64,000 bases of DNA, taken from contig NZ_OCMF01000006.1 in assembly GCF_900215295.1 (NCBI RefSeq), positions 1 to 64,000 of the forward strand, written 5' to 3'. Positions within the stretch are counted from its first letter, which is position 1, and every line of letters starts with the position of its first letter. The notes below the pieces were generated by a model, which saw only the letters and a list, made by a program, of their open reading frames with translations, made no database searches and was not told the origin of the DNA. Made by a program: the position numbers and the translations under genes. Origin of the DNA: Salinimicrobium sediminis (GTDB lineage: Bacteria; Bacteroidota; Bacteroidia; Flavobacteriales; Flavobacteriaceae). Positions 26,416 through 35,718 of the stretch are shown here, piece by piece.

Positions 26416-27234
26416 ATGGAAGAAAAATTTAGCTCCTGGCTCGTAAATAGGGAAGGAAAACTGGAGGCGACCGGCCGCAGTTATTCAAGAGCCATAAATA
26501 GGCTTTCGGACCATTACAGTACTTCTACCGGAATTCCCATAGATATTTATAACGTGGATCTGGAGCTTCTAAAGAAGATAAAAGACAGTTACGAAACCTA
26601 TGGAAGATTTTCTGAATTTGGTTATGAGAGTCATGGTCTCTATCGAGCAGCTGTCAAAGCTTATTATAGGTTTAGAAGGTCTCAATCCGTAAAAGAGCCT
26701 ATAGCTCCGCAGATAACAACCATCAAGGTTTCAACAAAGAATTCTATTAAGAGGAAAAAAGAAAAGGGTAAGACCTTTGCTCAAAAGATCATTGATTTTT
26801 TTACCAGGTTGTTCCAAAAAAAGCATCTGCAGAAAATTCCAGCAGATTCTTTTGTTGGCACCCGGAAACAGATTTCAAAACATCTTATCTCTTTCATTAA
26901 TGATTGGGAAAATGAAGTTCAGGAAAAATATCTTATTGATAATCCTCAATGTCAGCGCTGCAAAAGCATGGAATTTCCGGAAGTAGTCGAAAACCCTCCA
27001 ATCCTTTCTAAAACCATTTTAAAGATGGTCTTGAAGGGCTATCCGAAGAAAGCTAAGCAAGAGGTTTTAATTTCAGACTTAGAAAGTAAATTCAAGAGCC
27101 ATGTTGCATCCGGTGATAGGCTGATGGTTCTTTGCCGAACATGTAGACAAAAGGATGAAGCCCGTAAAGTAGAAAGATATCCTCATGAGATGCCGTCTAT
27201 TATGCGACAAGGACCACGGGAATTGCGGTATTAA
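26416..27234 (+). CDS. Protein with N-terminal scoMcrA-like domain and C-terminal Cys clusters
   Basis: 272 residues. The first 95 (FSSWLVNREGKLEATGRSYS, then IYNVDLELLKKI and GRFSEFGYESHGLYRAAVKA) resemble the small helical N-terminal domain found fused to restriction-type HNH or Mrr nucleases. The C-terminal 100 residues have CQRCKS and CRTCRQKDEARKV about 80 residues apart, a likely treble-clef zinc site, but I see no clear HNH catalytic histidines. It may be a nuclease, an inactive relative or a DNA-binding protein. It stands alone between repeat arrays, upstream of the defence island. Confidence 0.65.
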   Translation: MEEKFSSWLVNREGKLEATGRSYSRAINRLSDHYSTSTGIPIDIYNVDLELLKKIKDSYETYGRFSEFGYESHGLYRAAVKAYYRFRRSQSVKEPIAPQITTIKVSTKNSIKRKKEKGKTFAQKIIDFFTRLFQKKHLQKIPADSFVGTRKQISKHLISFINDWENEVQEKYLIDNPQCQRCKSMEFPEVVENPPILSKTILKMVLKGYPKKAKQEVLISDLESKFKSHVASGDRLMVLCRTCRQKDEARKVERYPHEMPSIMRQGPRELRY

Positions 27235-27459
27235 TAATTTTCATTTTTTTCGTGCGACATGGAAATACTTTTTCCCTTTTTCAAATGGCCAATTTGAGAA
27301 AAAAGCTTATTTGATATTTAGCTACAAATTCCAATATATAATGTGCTACTATTCTTGCACCCCTCTCTACAGTCACAACCATGAATTTCCCTCCCCAGAG
27401 TTATCGATTTTAAAAATTTAAAACTAGAGAAGAAACAACTGGAGAGAACAAATAAAAAA

Positions 27460-27598
27460 CGGGTACAGTTGCTATAGTTGCAGTTGCTGTTGCTCCATTT
27501 ACTGATCCAGTTGCTGTTGTTATTGCTGTTACTGTTACTACTACTGTTACTGTTGCTGTTGCGGTTGCTTTTGCGGTTGCTTTTACTTTTACTTTTAA
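27460..27598. repeat. Degenerate GTTGCT/GTTACT hexamer array
   Basis: About 20 units of 6 bp (GTTGCT, GTTACT, GTTGCG, GTTGCC-like, CTTTTA). It lies in the 482-bp gap 27235-27716, which otherwise is AT-rich without a gene. Its period of 6 differs from the 7-bp arrays in the backbone. Confidence 0.75.
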
Positions 27599-27716
27599 AC
27601 AAACAATTTTTGGAGGTAAGATATAGGAAATAACCTAAAAAAAACTTAAAATTGTAGCGAGCATAAGTCCCCTACACTTTAATTCTCAATAAGTACTTAT
27701 TAATAATAAATTTTGA

Positions 27717-28787
27717 ATGGACCAATCCATATCAGAGCCTATTTATTACGATAATGCATCAACTACAAAAGTTGATGAACGAGTATTGCAAGAAATGCTC
27801 CCTTTTTTTAGCCAATTTTATGGAAATGCATCAAGTTCACATAAGTATGGTGAAATTGCCAGTAAGGCTATTGCTAAGTCCAGAGCCCAGGTGGCAACAT
27901 TGCTGAAATGCTTTGAAGACGAATTGATTTTTACTTCAGGTGCAACAGAATCTATTAATCTGGCCCTAAAAGGTTATGTAGAAGCAAACTCTCATAGGGG
28001 CAATCATATAATCACAGTGCAAACAGAGCATAAAGCTGTACTGAATACCTGTGAATACTTAGAAAACAAAGGAGTAGAAGTCACCTATTTGGATGTAGAT
28101 GAAAACGGATTAATTTCTTTAAATGAATTAAATTCAGCTATAAAAGAAACTACACTGTTAGTTTCTATAATGTTTGTCAATAACGAGACAGGAGTCATTC
28201 AACCCATTTCGGAAATCGGAAAAATTACGAAACGTCGTGAAGTTGCATTTTTTTGTGATGCTACCCAGGCAGTAGGAAAAATTGAAATCGATTTTCATTT
28301 ATCCGGTATTGACATGCTTTGTTTTAGTGGCCATAAGATCAAAGGTCCAAAAGGGGTTGGTGTACTGGTAAAAAGGGAACATATAGAAGTTACACCCCTT
28401 ATTCATGGAGGTGGCCAGGAAAAAGGTTTGAGAGGAGGCACATATAATACTCCCTTGATAGTGGGTTTAGGAAAGGCTTGTGAATTACTTAAAGCCGAAT
28501 TCTCTCTAAACCGTGAAGCTGCAATTTCAAAAAAAAGAGATCTTGAACGATATTTTGAAGCAACTAAAATAGGAAAAGTGAATTTTAAGAGTGTTGCCAC
28601 CACACCATATATCTTAAGTATAACATTGAATAATTATGAGGCTGATGAATTTTTAATGTTGAAATCTAAAGAATTTTTAGCTTCGACAGGTAGTGCGTGC
28701 AGCTCTAGATATATCAATTCTTCCCATGTTTTAGCTGCTCAAAAAATTCCTGATATTAAGAAGGTAATAAGAATTAGTATTGATTAA
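27717..28787 (+). CDS. sspA: Cysteine desulfurase, SspA/DndA-like
   Basis: A 356-residue PLP-dependent NifS/IscS-type enzyme that moves sulfur from cysteine to its active-site Cys. YYDNASTTKVDE stands at the start, the PLP-stacking His in TEHKAVLNT near residue 102, DATQAVGKI near 181, the PLP lysine in FSGHKIKGPKGVGV near 206, and the catalytic Cys in STGSACSS near 323. It is the first gene of a plus-strand operon with three others. With the PP-loop enzyme, DUF4007 protein and ATPase nearby, it is best read as the sulfur donor of a DNA phosphorothioation system rather than a housekeeping IscS. Confidence 0.85.
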   Translation: MDQSISEPIYYDNASTTKVDERVLQEMLPFFSQFYGNASSSHKYGEIASKAIAKSRAQVATLLKCFEDELIFTSGATESINLALKGYVEANSHRGNHIITVQTEHKAVLNTCEYLENKGVEVTYLDVDENGLISLNELNSAIKETTLLVSIMFVNNETGVIQPISEIGKITKRREVAFFCDATQAVGKIEIDFHLSGIDMLCFSGHKIKGPKGVGVLVKREHIEVTPLIHGGGQEKGLRGGTYNTPLIVGLGKACELLKAEFSLNREAAISKKRDLERYFEATKIGKVNFKSVATTPYILSITLNNYEADEFLMLKSKEFLASTGSACSSRYINSSHVLAAQKIPDIKKVIRISID

Positions 28788-28792
28788 GTAGT

Positions 28793-29272
28793 ATGATTAC
28801 TTGCGTCCAATTGAAAAACTTAATATTGACAATCTTCCAAGAGAATAAAAGACCTTTAAAAACAAAGGAAATTCTAAGGCTTCTTGAAAAAAACCATTCG
28901 GATTTAAAAGTATCTAAGAAAGAAATTAATAAAATAATCTGGAATGACCTTAAAGATCTTATAATCTATGACTTGAAAGATTACAAGTACTCACTGAAAG
29001 ACGTTAAACAAATGTCCTTATTTGATTCTAAGGATTTGAATACTACTGATATTGTTGATACTGAATGGAAAATAATTTTTGACAATTCGCTGAGTAAACC
29101 AGTTCACATAGATTTTTGTAGAAAAGAGTTAGTTTTTCAGGAGCGCTCAGAAAATTTGCATTTTCAATTTGAAACTTTTGTAGGAAAATTGTTTAAACAG
29201 AGGTCAAAGCATAGAAACCCAGAGGTAGATCTCTTTTTTGAAAATTTTGAAATATTTTATGGAGAATTATAG
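28793..29272 (+). CDS. Winged-helix protein of unknown function in the sspA operon
   Basis: 159 residues. The first 65 (LTIFQENKRPLKTKEILRLL, then KKEINKIIWNDLKDLIIYDL) look like the HARE/wHTH module found in restriction and chromatin proteins. The C-terminal 80 residues (WKIIFDNSLSKPVHIDFCRK, FETFVGKLFKQRSKH) are not recognised. It lies 5 bp after sspA and overlaps the helicase gene. It may be a DNA-sensing or partner subunit of the helicase. Confidence 0.6.
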   Translation: MITCVQLKNLILTIFQENKRPLKTKEILRLLEKNHSDLKVSKKEINKIIWNDLKDLIIYDLKDYKYSLKDVKQMSLFDSKDLNTTDIVDTEWKIIFDNSLSKPVHIDFCRKELVFQERSENLHFQFETFVGKLFKQRSKHRNPEVDLFFENFEIFYGEL

Positions 29273-30854
29273 TAAGGATAAATTAATAAACTCTTTATCG
29301 AATCTATTTGACACTCACCTTTCGGACCCGGGAAGAAAGGCTTTGGTCGGCAAAAAAATTGATGATATTCTCTCAAAATATTTTGATAGAATATCATCAA
29401 TTCAATTAGCATCCGCTTTACTCAGCAAATATGGAGTAGATTTATTTAATCCTCGGTATAAAATTCTAGAATCCATTATTAATCGGTTAAAAAGGGAGGA
29501 GGCAAATGAACTTGCTAATTATCTGGGTATCAAAACATCCTCCGATATATATGAGACCTTAATACTTGAAGCCAACAAAAAATCAAATTTACCCTTACTT
29601 CTTGAGTACTTTGAACAACCAACTTATTATTTAACTCCAAGACCTAAGGACAAAAGGATCGCAACAGGAGAAATTTCTATAGAATATGATGATGATATAA
29701 AGAGTTTGGGTTACCCTCATCCATACCAAAATTCTGTAAAACTTAAAGCTTTAGAAAGAATGACTAAAGCAAGCGGAAAAGTTTCATTTTTAATTGTGAT
29801 GCCTACCGGTTCAGGTAAGACGAGAACGGCAATTGAAATAATGATTGACTTTATCAGAATACGAAGAATGTCAACAGTATTGTGGCTAGTAGAAAAACCA
29901 GAGTTAGCTGAACAAGCTTTAAGTTCATTTGAAAAATTATGGCAATTAAGAGGAGATAGATCAGTTCTATTCCATAGGTCTTACAACAAATTCAATCCTG
30001 AGGTTAACATAGACCATAACACCAATGTCATCTTTGCTGGTTTTGATAAACTTACGAGTTATAAAAAAAAAGATGCTAAAATTTATAATGTCCTCAAATC
30101 AAACATTGATCTACTAATAGTGGATGAAGCACATTATTCATTAGCAGAAACGTACGAGCATATCATATCAGATCTAGAAAAGAAAAATAATAACCTTATT
30201 AAAATTGGACTCACTGCTACCCCTATGCGCCCAGATGACAATGACTTCTTTAACTTAAAAACTTTTTTCAATAGTCATTTAATAGAGTTCGAAGACGAAA
30301 AAAATTTAAAAATTGACGATCCAATAAAATATCTCCAGAATAAACGCTACTTAGCAAAAATTAAAACTGAGTTTCTTTCTTTACCTGAAGAATTTATTGA
30401 TGAAAAGTCGAAGGACTTCAATGATGCCGTCGTAAACAGATTAAAGTTTTGCCAGAAAGATAGAGAAAAGGTTATTGTATTTGCCAGGTCAAAGGACCAC
30501 GCCATTGCTTTAGACATTCTATTAAAATACCATGCTCTTAAAAGTGAATGTATTATTGGGGAAACAACTAATGAGGAGCGTCAGAGTTTTTTTGAAAGGT
30601 TCAGTAATGGAGATCTTATGATATTAGTAAATTATGACATTCTGTCAACTGGGATTGATTTACCCAAAGTGGATACTCTGTTTCTTTTAAGAAAGTTTGG
30701 ACAATACACAACAGCAATGCAAGTTCTTGGAAGGGCTTTAAGAGGACATTATAATGGAGGAAATGATCATAATAAAATTATTAGTATAAAAGGAAATCAT
30801 GATTTCATAAATGAACCTTCAGACTTGTACAACACCATAAAAAATATGTATTAA
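29238..30854 (+). CDS. Superfamily II DEAD/DEAH-type helicase
   Basis: 538 residues. About 140 residues of unrecognised N-terminal sequence precede a full SF2 core: VMPTGSGKTRTAIE (motif I), LLIVDEAHYSLAE (motif II, DEAH), KIGLTATPMRP (motif III), then helicase C with ILSTGIDLPKVD (motif V) and QVLGRALRG (motif VI). No nuclease domain is visible. The core most resembles helicases of type I and III restriction systems. Start 29238 gives a 35-bp overlap with the previous gene; ATG 29259 (MENYSKDKL) gives 14 bp. The next gene starts 2 bp after the stop. Confidence 0.88.
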   Translation: MKILKYFMENYSKDKLINSLSNLFDTHLSDPGRKALVGKKIDDILSKYFDRISSIQLASALLSKYGVDLFNPRYKILESIINRLKREEANELANYLGIKTSSDIYETLILEANKKSNLPLLLEYFEQPTYYLTPRPKDKRIATGEISIEYDDDIKSLGYPHPYQNSVKLKALERMTKASGKVSFLIVMPTGSGKTRTAIEIMIDFIRIRRMSTVLWLVEKPELAEQALSSFEKLWQLRGDRSVLFHRSYNKFNPEVNIDHNTNVIFAGFDKLTSYKKKDAKIYNVLKSNIDLLIVDEAHYSLAETYEHIISDLEKKNNNLIKIGLTATPMRPDDNDFFNLKTFFNSHLIEFEDEKNLKIDDPIKYLQNKRYLAKIKTEFLSLPEEFIDEKSKDFNDAVVNRLKFCQKDREKVIVFARSKDHAIALDILLKYHALKSECIIGETTNEERQSFFERFSNGDLMILVNYDILSTGIDLPKVDTLFLLRKFGQYTTAMQVLGRALRGHYNGGNDHNKIISIKGNHDFINEPSDLYNTIKNMY

Positions 30855-30856
30855 AT

Positions 30857-32719
30857 ATGAGCAAGTATAGTATTATTGGTCCTAACTACCTTGAAAAGGT
30901 TAGAAGTTCAGATTATAAGAATTCAGTTTATGCCATTGCAGAAATAGTGGATAATTCGGTTGATGCCGAGGCAAAAAATATTGATATTCTAACCATTACT
31001 AAGAATAATTCAATTACAGACATCTACTTTATTGATGATGGCAAGGGAATGTCAGAATCAATTCTACAAAAGTGTGTGATTTTTTCAGAATCAAATAATC
31101 CATCTGGAACGAAAAAAACAGGAGTTTTTGGAATGGGGTTACCTAATTCTTCAATTTCTCAATGTACTAAATTCAGTGTAACATGTAAAATTTCTGAAAA
31201 ATGGCTGACTAATACTGTTGACTTCAGGAAAATGAAAGCTGAAGGATCTTTAGATGTCAGAATGGTCTATGAATCAAATCTTAAAGACCTGGAGGGAATT
31301 TTAAGTAAAACTAGAGTAAAAAATCCTACAACAATTATTCATTGGACAGATCTCGACCGCATTGACACGGTACGAGCAAAAACATTAAATGATCGAGCGG
31401 AAAGGCTATTAGGTAAAATTCATAGATATAAAATAAGGGAGGGACTCCAAATCAGGTTTTTGAATTTCTCTGATGACAACAAAAAACCGGATATAGAACA
31501 TTTATTTGTAGAAAATGATCCGTTATTTCTCACTACGGGAAAATCTTGGATATCACCAGCAATTATCGAATTATCTAAAGATTTTAAGAATCCAGATAAA
31601 AGATTTTGTGTAGGCACTTACTTTAAGAAGTTCATTCTCGATGAGAAAAAAGAAACAATAAATCCTCTTTTTTACTTACCAGAAGAAGCCCAAGAAACTA
31701 TAGAAATTAGCTGGAGAGGTAAAATCTATAGCATTAAAATGATTGTAGCTGTTGCCTATCAAGAGGTCCAAAAGCCGGGTATTCGAGAAGGAGGGCGAAC
31801 AGAATTTGGAAAGCAGTGCGGCATCAAAGTCCGTGGTACAGCAAATTATCCTTCTGGGAACATTTCCTGGGTAAGAAATAATAGGGAAATCACATCGGGA
31901 AATTATTCCTTATTCAATGTAACCCAAGAAAATCAAAGATTCTGGAGTATAGAATTAAATTATAGTACAGAAAATGACAATGAAAATTTCTTAGATAATC
32001 TATTAGGTTTATCAAACAGCAAACAAAGTCTTAAATTTATACCGGATTCTGATTTTCCAGAGGACTTAAGTGACAGTGCAAATATTAATGACAAAAAACA
32101 AGAATTAATTGCTAAGATTACTAAGGCTCTAAATACAGGAATTAGTAAAGCGAATAAAAGACTGAACCAGCAAGCCAGAAATTGGGCATCATTTGAAGAG
32201 GCTATTAAAGGAACTTCCTCTGGAGGCGGACTTCCTGGACCCACTCAAAAAACATATGATGTTCTCTTAAAAGCTTTGGGAAAGGGAGCTGAATTATCCG
32301 AAACAGAAAAAAATAATTTAGTAGCTAAACTGAAAAGATACCTGCCTAACATTCCTCAAAAGCAAATTCAAGATGCAGTTGTAAGGTATAGTGAAATCGG
32401 CCTGAAGAATATAATTATCTACTGTGAATTGGATGATAGAGACCTTTTTCAGACGGATTCCCATCAAGGAGTTAATTTGACATTAATTAATATAAAACAT
32501 AAGTTCTACCTTAGCGTTATAGCACCCCTTAAAGAAAAAAATGAGGATGATATGCTTGCTAGTGTTGAGCTCTTAATTAGCTCAATGAGTAGGGCTGGAG
32601 AAAACGCTTTTTTTGATGATAAAAAGGACCTAATCAAAGAGTTTTATGAGCTAATGTCTAAAGATTTAAAATATCTACTTACTCAACAGAATTCTGAACA
32701 TATCAACGTTCTAGCCTAA
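30857..32719 (+). CDS. GHKL ATPase, MORC/MutL-like
   Basis: 620 residues. The Bergerat fold is plain at the N-terminus: motif N IAEIVDNSVDA near 27, DDGKGMSESIL near 56, GVFGMGLPNSSI near 84. A second S5-like domain follows to about 350. The C-terminal half (after residue 420) is helical and ends in a domain with LINIKHKFYLSV. Prokaryotic MORC-like ATPases next to SF2 helicases in restriction-type loci were described by Iyer, Abhiman and Aravind (2008). Here it is the last gene of the sspA operon, so it is likely part of a PT-linked effector. No endonuclease motif is seen. Confidence 0.82.
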   Translation: MSKYSIIGPNYLEKVRSSDYKNSVYAIAEIVDNSVDAEAKNIDILTITKNNSITDIYFIDDGKGMSESILQKCVIFSESNNPSGTKKTGVFGMGLPNSSISQCTKFSVTCKISEKWLTNTVDFRKMKAEGSLDVRMVYESNLKDLEGILSKTRVKNPTTIIHWTDLDRIDTVRAKTLNDRAERLLGKIHRYKIREGLQIRFLNFSDDNKKPDIEHLFVENDPLFLTTGKSWISPAIIELSKDFKNPDKRFCVGTYFKKFILDEKKETINPLFYLPEEAQETIEISWRGKIYSIKMIVAVAYQEVQKPGIREGGRTEFGKQCGIKVRGTANYPSGNISWVRNNREITSGNYSLFNVTQENQRFWSIELNYSTENDNENFLDNLLGLSNSKQSLKFIPDSDFPEDLSDSANINDKKQELIAKITKALNTGISKANKRLNQQARNWASFEEAIKGTSSGGGLPGPTQKTYDVLLKALGKGAELSETEKNNLVAKLKRYLPNIPQKQIQDAVVRYSEIGLKNIIIYCELDDRDLFQTDSHQGVNLTLINIKHKFYLSVIAPLKEKNEDDMLASVELLISSMSRAGENAFFDDKKDLIKEFYELMSKDLKYLLTQQNSEHINVLA

Positions 32720-34331
32720 GTATATACAATTTATGTCTTGCCCGAGAAGCTTGAGTATAAAGTTTCTCGGGTTTATTTTTTCCGTCTATTAAGTTGATGT
32801 CAATTATGAAGATGATATCAGCTTCTAATCCCTTAAAAGTATTAATTGTAGTGTAATTAATACTGTCCTTTTGAAATCTAGCTTTATTATCTAAAGCCCT
32901 AAGGGAATAACCCGCAACCTTATTTAAATCGACTAATGAGCTCTCGGCTTTTTTGGAATTTAAAAGTAATAAAATTTGGTCTAATGCAACCTTCTCATTT
33001 CTTAGAAGATTTGATATTTCGTATTCCAAAAATTTAACCTGGTGTTCTGTGTCAGCAAATTCTTTTATTACTACCTCAGAGCCTATTGGTGTGTGTTCAA
33101 AACATTTGATTTCTCCATTTAACTGCTCTGATAAGTACCCAACAATATTTCTGGTATTTCTGCAATTTTCAGGTAAGGTGTAAGTGAAAAACTCAGATAT
33201 TTTGGGAATGGATGTATAGTGATTAAAAATATCCTGCATGGCATCTAAAAAAATAAATTTTTGGCCATCTCTTCTTACTTGATCAAACATGATTTCATAC
33301 CAAAATTCTTTAAAATCTTGACCCTCATCAATAATTAAAATATCATACTTTTTATCTGAATATTGCGCCAATTCTTGTAACTTAATCGGAACCTCCAAAT
33401 TCCAAAAATCTTCATTTTTACTTGCATTTTCATTCCACCATCCGAAATCATATTTTTCAATAATATTCTTTGCAAAAGAATGAAAGGTCATAACCTCCAA
33501 ACCTTCAACATCCCTATCAAATTCATATCTAATTTTATTTGCTAAAGTTCGATTAAAGCACAGGAAAAGAACACTCTTTCCGTCACTAATAAAATCCTGA
33601 GCTAAGGTCTTAGCTACTATAGTCTTGCCAGAACCTGCAGGCCCTTTAGTTATAATATTTTTATTGGATGAGGCCCTTTTAAAAAGATCTAACTGATAAT
33701 TAGTTAACTCAACAAATCTTTGTTCATCATATTTGATTCTTGTACTTAGGATTTGAACAAAACCAATACCTCGCAGTAATCTGCTCTTAAATTTCTCGTA
33801 TTCCCATTTACGAATTCCAGTTCTGTGCGAGTTTTGTTTTTTTACAAAATCCATAAGATATGGCAGGGCATCTTCTATATAATGTAATTGGTCTTGATCG
33901 ATTAATTGTTGTTTTTTAATTGATTCCGGTAATGACTTTAAATTCAAAACTGAACAATCGGGAAAACATATTCCCCAACCCACAGGCATTCCCCCTAAAT
34001 ATTCAGAGTAATTTTCAGCCAAAGAGTGAGCTGCTGCACTGGCCTGGGAGTCCGGCTTTTTACTCATAACACGGCCATTCTGGGTCCATTTATCAGTTGG
34101 ACCATCATAATTTATTAGTCCGCCTTTTACTTCTAAACACACCATTGCCTCACATGGAAGCGCGATTATAAAATCAATTTCAAACTCTGGAGTCTTTCCA
34201 AGGCCGTCGGTCACAAATTTTCTGGAATAAAAAACATCGTATTTTTTGGATATTCTTTTCAACTTTTCAAAAACCTTTTTTTCAGAAAATTCGCTTATTC
34301 TTTCTTCCGGAAAAAACTCTGGATAAATCAT
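32703..34331 (-). CDS. NERD-domain nuclease fused to UvrD-like helicase
   Basis: 542 residues. The N-terminal NERD domain (residues 1-120) shows EFEIDFIIALPCEAMVCLEV followed by KGG, a PD-(D/E)xK-type pattern. Walker A ITKGPAGSGKTIVAKTLAQD is near 240, Walker B DILIIDEGQDF near 330, and helicase motifs TINTFKGLEADIIFI and YTQASRARHKLYIL lie near the C-terminus. NERD-helicase fusions are frequent in defence islands. Its 3' end overlaps the GHKL gene by 17 bp tail to tail; its start is 37 bp from the divergent PLD gene. The two probably share a promoter region. Confidence 0.85.
   Translation of the reverse strand: MIYPEFFPEERISEFSEKKVFEKLKRISKKYDVFYSRKFVTDGLGKTPEFEIDFIIALPCEAMVCLEVKGGLINYDGPTDKWTQNGRVMSKKPDSQASAAAHSLAENYSEYLGGMPVGWGICFPDCSVLNLKSLPESIKKQQLIDQDQLHYIEDALPYLMDFVKKQNSHRTGIRKWEYEKFKSRLLRGIGFVQILSTRIKYDEQRFVELTNYQLDLFKRASSNKNIITKGPAGSGKTIVAKTLAQDFISDGKSVLFLCFNRTLANKIRYEFDRDVEGLEVMTFHSFAKNIIEKYDFGWWNENASKNEDFWNLEVPIKLQELAQYSDKKYDILIIDEGQDFKEFWYEIMFDQVRRDGQKFIFLDAMQDIFNHYTSIPKISEFFTYTLPENCRNTRNIVGYLSEQLNGEIKCFEHTPIGSEVVIKEFADTEHQVKFLEYEISNLLRNEKVALDQILLLLNSKKAESSLVDLNKVAGYSLRALDNKARFQKDSINYTTINTFKGLEADIIFIIDINLIDGKNKPEKLYTQASRARHKLYILRLER
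32741..32780 (+). terminator. Terminator of the sspA operon inside the antisense NERD-helicase gene
   Basis: CCCGAGAA (32741-32748) pairs with TTCTCGGG (32764-32771), then TTTATTTTTT. It lies 21 bp after the GHKL stop but within the last codons of the opposite gene. Confidence 0.75.
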
Positions 34332-34368
34332 ATTAATTAATATTTTTAATAAAATAAAAACTCACTTA

Positions 34369-35718
34369 ATGCTATTTACTAGTGGAACTAATTTAGAGTC
34401 TAGTGCAATTGAATTTGTTGATTCTAATGAAAAAGTTACTGTTTTTTCAGCTTACATGAAGTTAGAGGAACTCAAAAAGATTAATAGATCTAAAAATATC
34501 AAAAGAATCGTTGTGCGTTGGGAAATCTTAGACCTTTGCCGGGAGGTTTCTGACTTAGAAGTTTATAATTACTGTCTTGAGAATAACATCATTTTATTTA
34601 GAAATACTCGTCTTCACATGAAGGCATTCTGGAATGATGCCACGACGGTCATTTTCGGCTCTGCCAATGTTACGAATAGAGGCATTGGAGAAAAAGGGAC
34701 TTATAACTATGAACTTAATGGACTGCAAAAAACTATCGATATTGATTCAATACAGTATTTTAACCAGATTTTGAGGAATAGTCAATTAGTAAGCTCAAGT
34801 TTGTATAACCGAATAGTTGAAGAAGTTGAAAGAATTGGGAGAATTGAAGACCCTCAGGAACCTTATGTTATAAAAAAAGGTAGTGAGAGTAATCAGGAAA
34901 AGTTTCTATTGTCTGACTTACCGATGAGCAGATCTACCGAAGATCTTTTTAGGACCTATTCAAATCCCGAGAAGGCTACTCCTGATGATTTAATTTATGC
35001 AGGACATGATTTGGCATTATACGAACTTCCAGGTGGATTAAATAAATTACAGTTTGATGAAGAATTAAAAGTAAAATTTAATTCTCACCCATTCATATCT
35101 GCTTTGAAACAAAAAATTAGACACGAACAGTCAATGAGATATGGAGGTGTTCTGAGTTGGATTCAAGAAAATACAACTACAGTACCTACTCCTCGCAGTT
35201 GGGAAATGAAACAAGAATTAATTGTAAATATATTGTATCACTGGATCTGTTATTTCGACGACGACTTTACCTGGTCGACTCCTAAGTACAGCCAGGTCAT
35301 AAGTTATAAAATGAATTATTCAAATCAATTAGAGACGATTTTAGAGCACCTAAATAGAGACAAAGCTAGAGGAAATATTGCCCCTCATCAAGTCATTCTC
35401 TTAATAGCAATTTCTAACCATGTTGAAAAATATAGAAGGCAGTTACTTCCATTGCCACAGGTCAAAGAAATTTTCGATGAAATATGGCTTCATAAAGAAC
35501 AATTATTCCGGTCGAATAATACTGATATTGTAATGCCTTTAAAGGCATTACAGCGCGCCGAGTTAATTCACCTCAGAATTACTGAAGATCAAATTCAAGG
35601 GGTCAGAAGCTATAATCAGCTTAGAGAAGTTGTGACGGATATCGAGCTGTCAAATGAATTATTTGAAATATTGAAAAGCTTAAGAAACCCCCAAGAAATA
35701 ATAGAAAATCATCTTTAA
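34369..35718 (+). CDS. Phospholipase D-fold protein, putative nuclease
   Basis: 449 residues. The N-terminal 125 residues form a PLD-like domain with a single HKD motif, LHMKAFWNDA...FGSANVTNRG (His near 83, Lys near 85). One HKD per chain suggests a dimeric active site as in Nuc/BfiI-type nucleases. The remaining 300 residues are helical and not recognised. It is divergent from the NERD-helicase and ends 4 bp inside the convergent sspD gene. It is a likely DNA-cutting component of the island, by analogy with PLD-fold restriction enzymes. Confidence 0.75.
   Translation: MLFTSGTNLESSAIEFVDSNEKVTVFSAYMKLEELKKINRSKNIKRIVVRWEILDLCREVSDLEVYNYCLENNIILFRNTRLHMKAFWNDATTVIFGSANVTNRGIGEKGTYNYELNGLQKTIDIDSIQYFNQILRNSQLVSSSLYNRIVEEVERIGRIEDPQEPYVIKKGSESNQEKFLLSDLPMSRSTEDLFRTYSNPEKATPDDLIYAGHDLALYELPGGLNKLQFDEELKVKFNSHPFISALKQKIRHEQSMRYGGVLSWIQENTTTVPTPRSWEMKQELIVNILYHWICYFDDDFTWSTPKYSQVISYKMNYSNQLETILEHLNRDKARGNIAPHQVILLIAISNHVEKYRRQLLPLPQVKEIFDEIWLHKEQLFRSNNTDIVMPLKALQRAELIHLRITEDQIQGVRSYNQLREVVTDIELSNELFEILKSLRNPQEIIENHL

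Noticed and set aside
27318-27602. Minus-strand Ser/Asn-repeat open frame
   Set aside because: It is the translation of the GTTGCT/GTTACT hexamer array.
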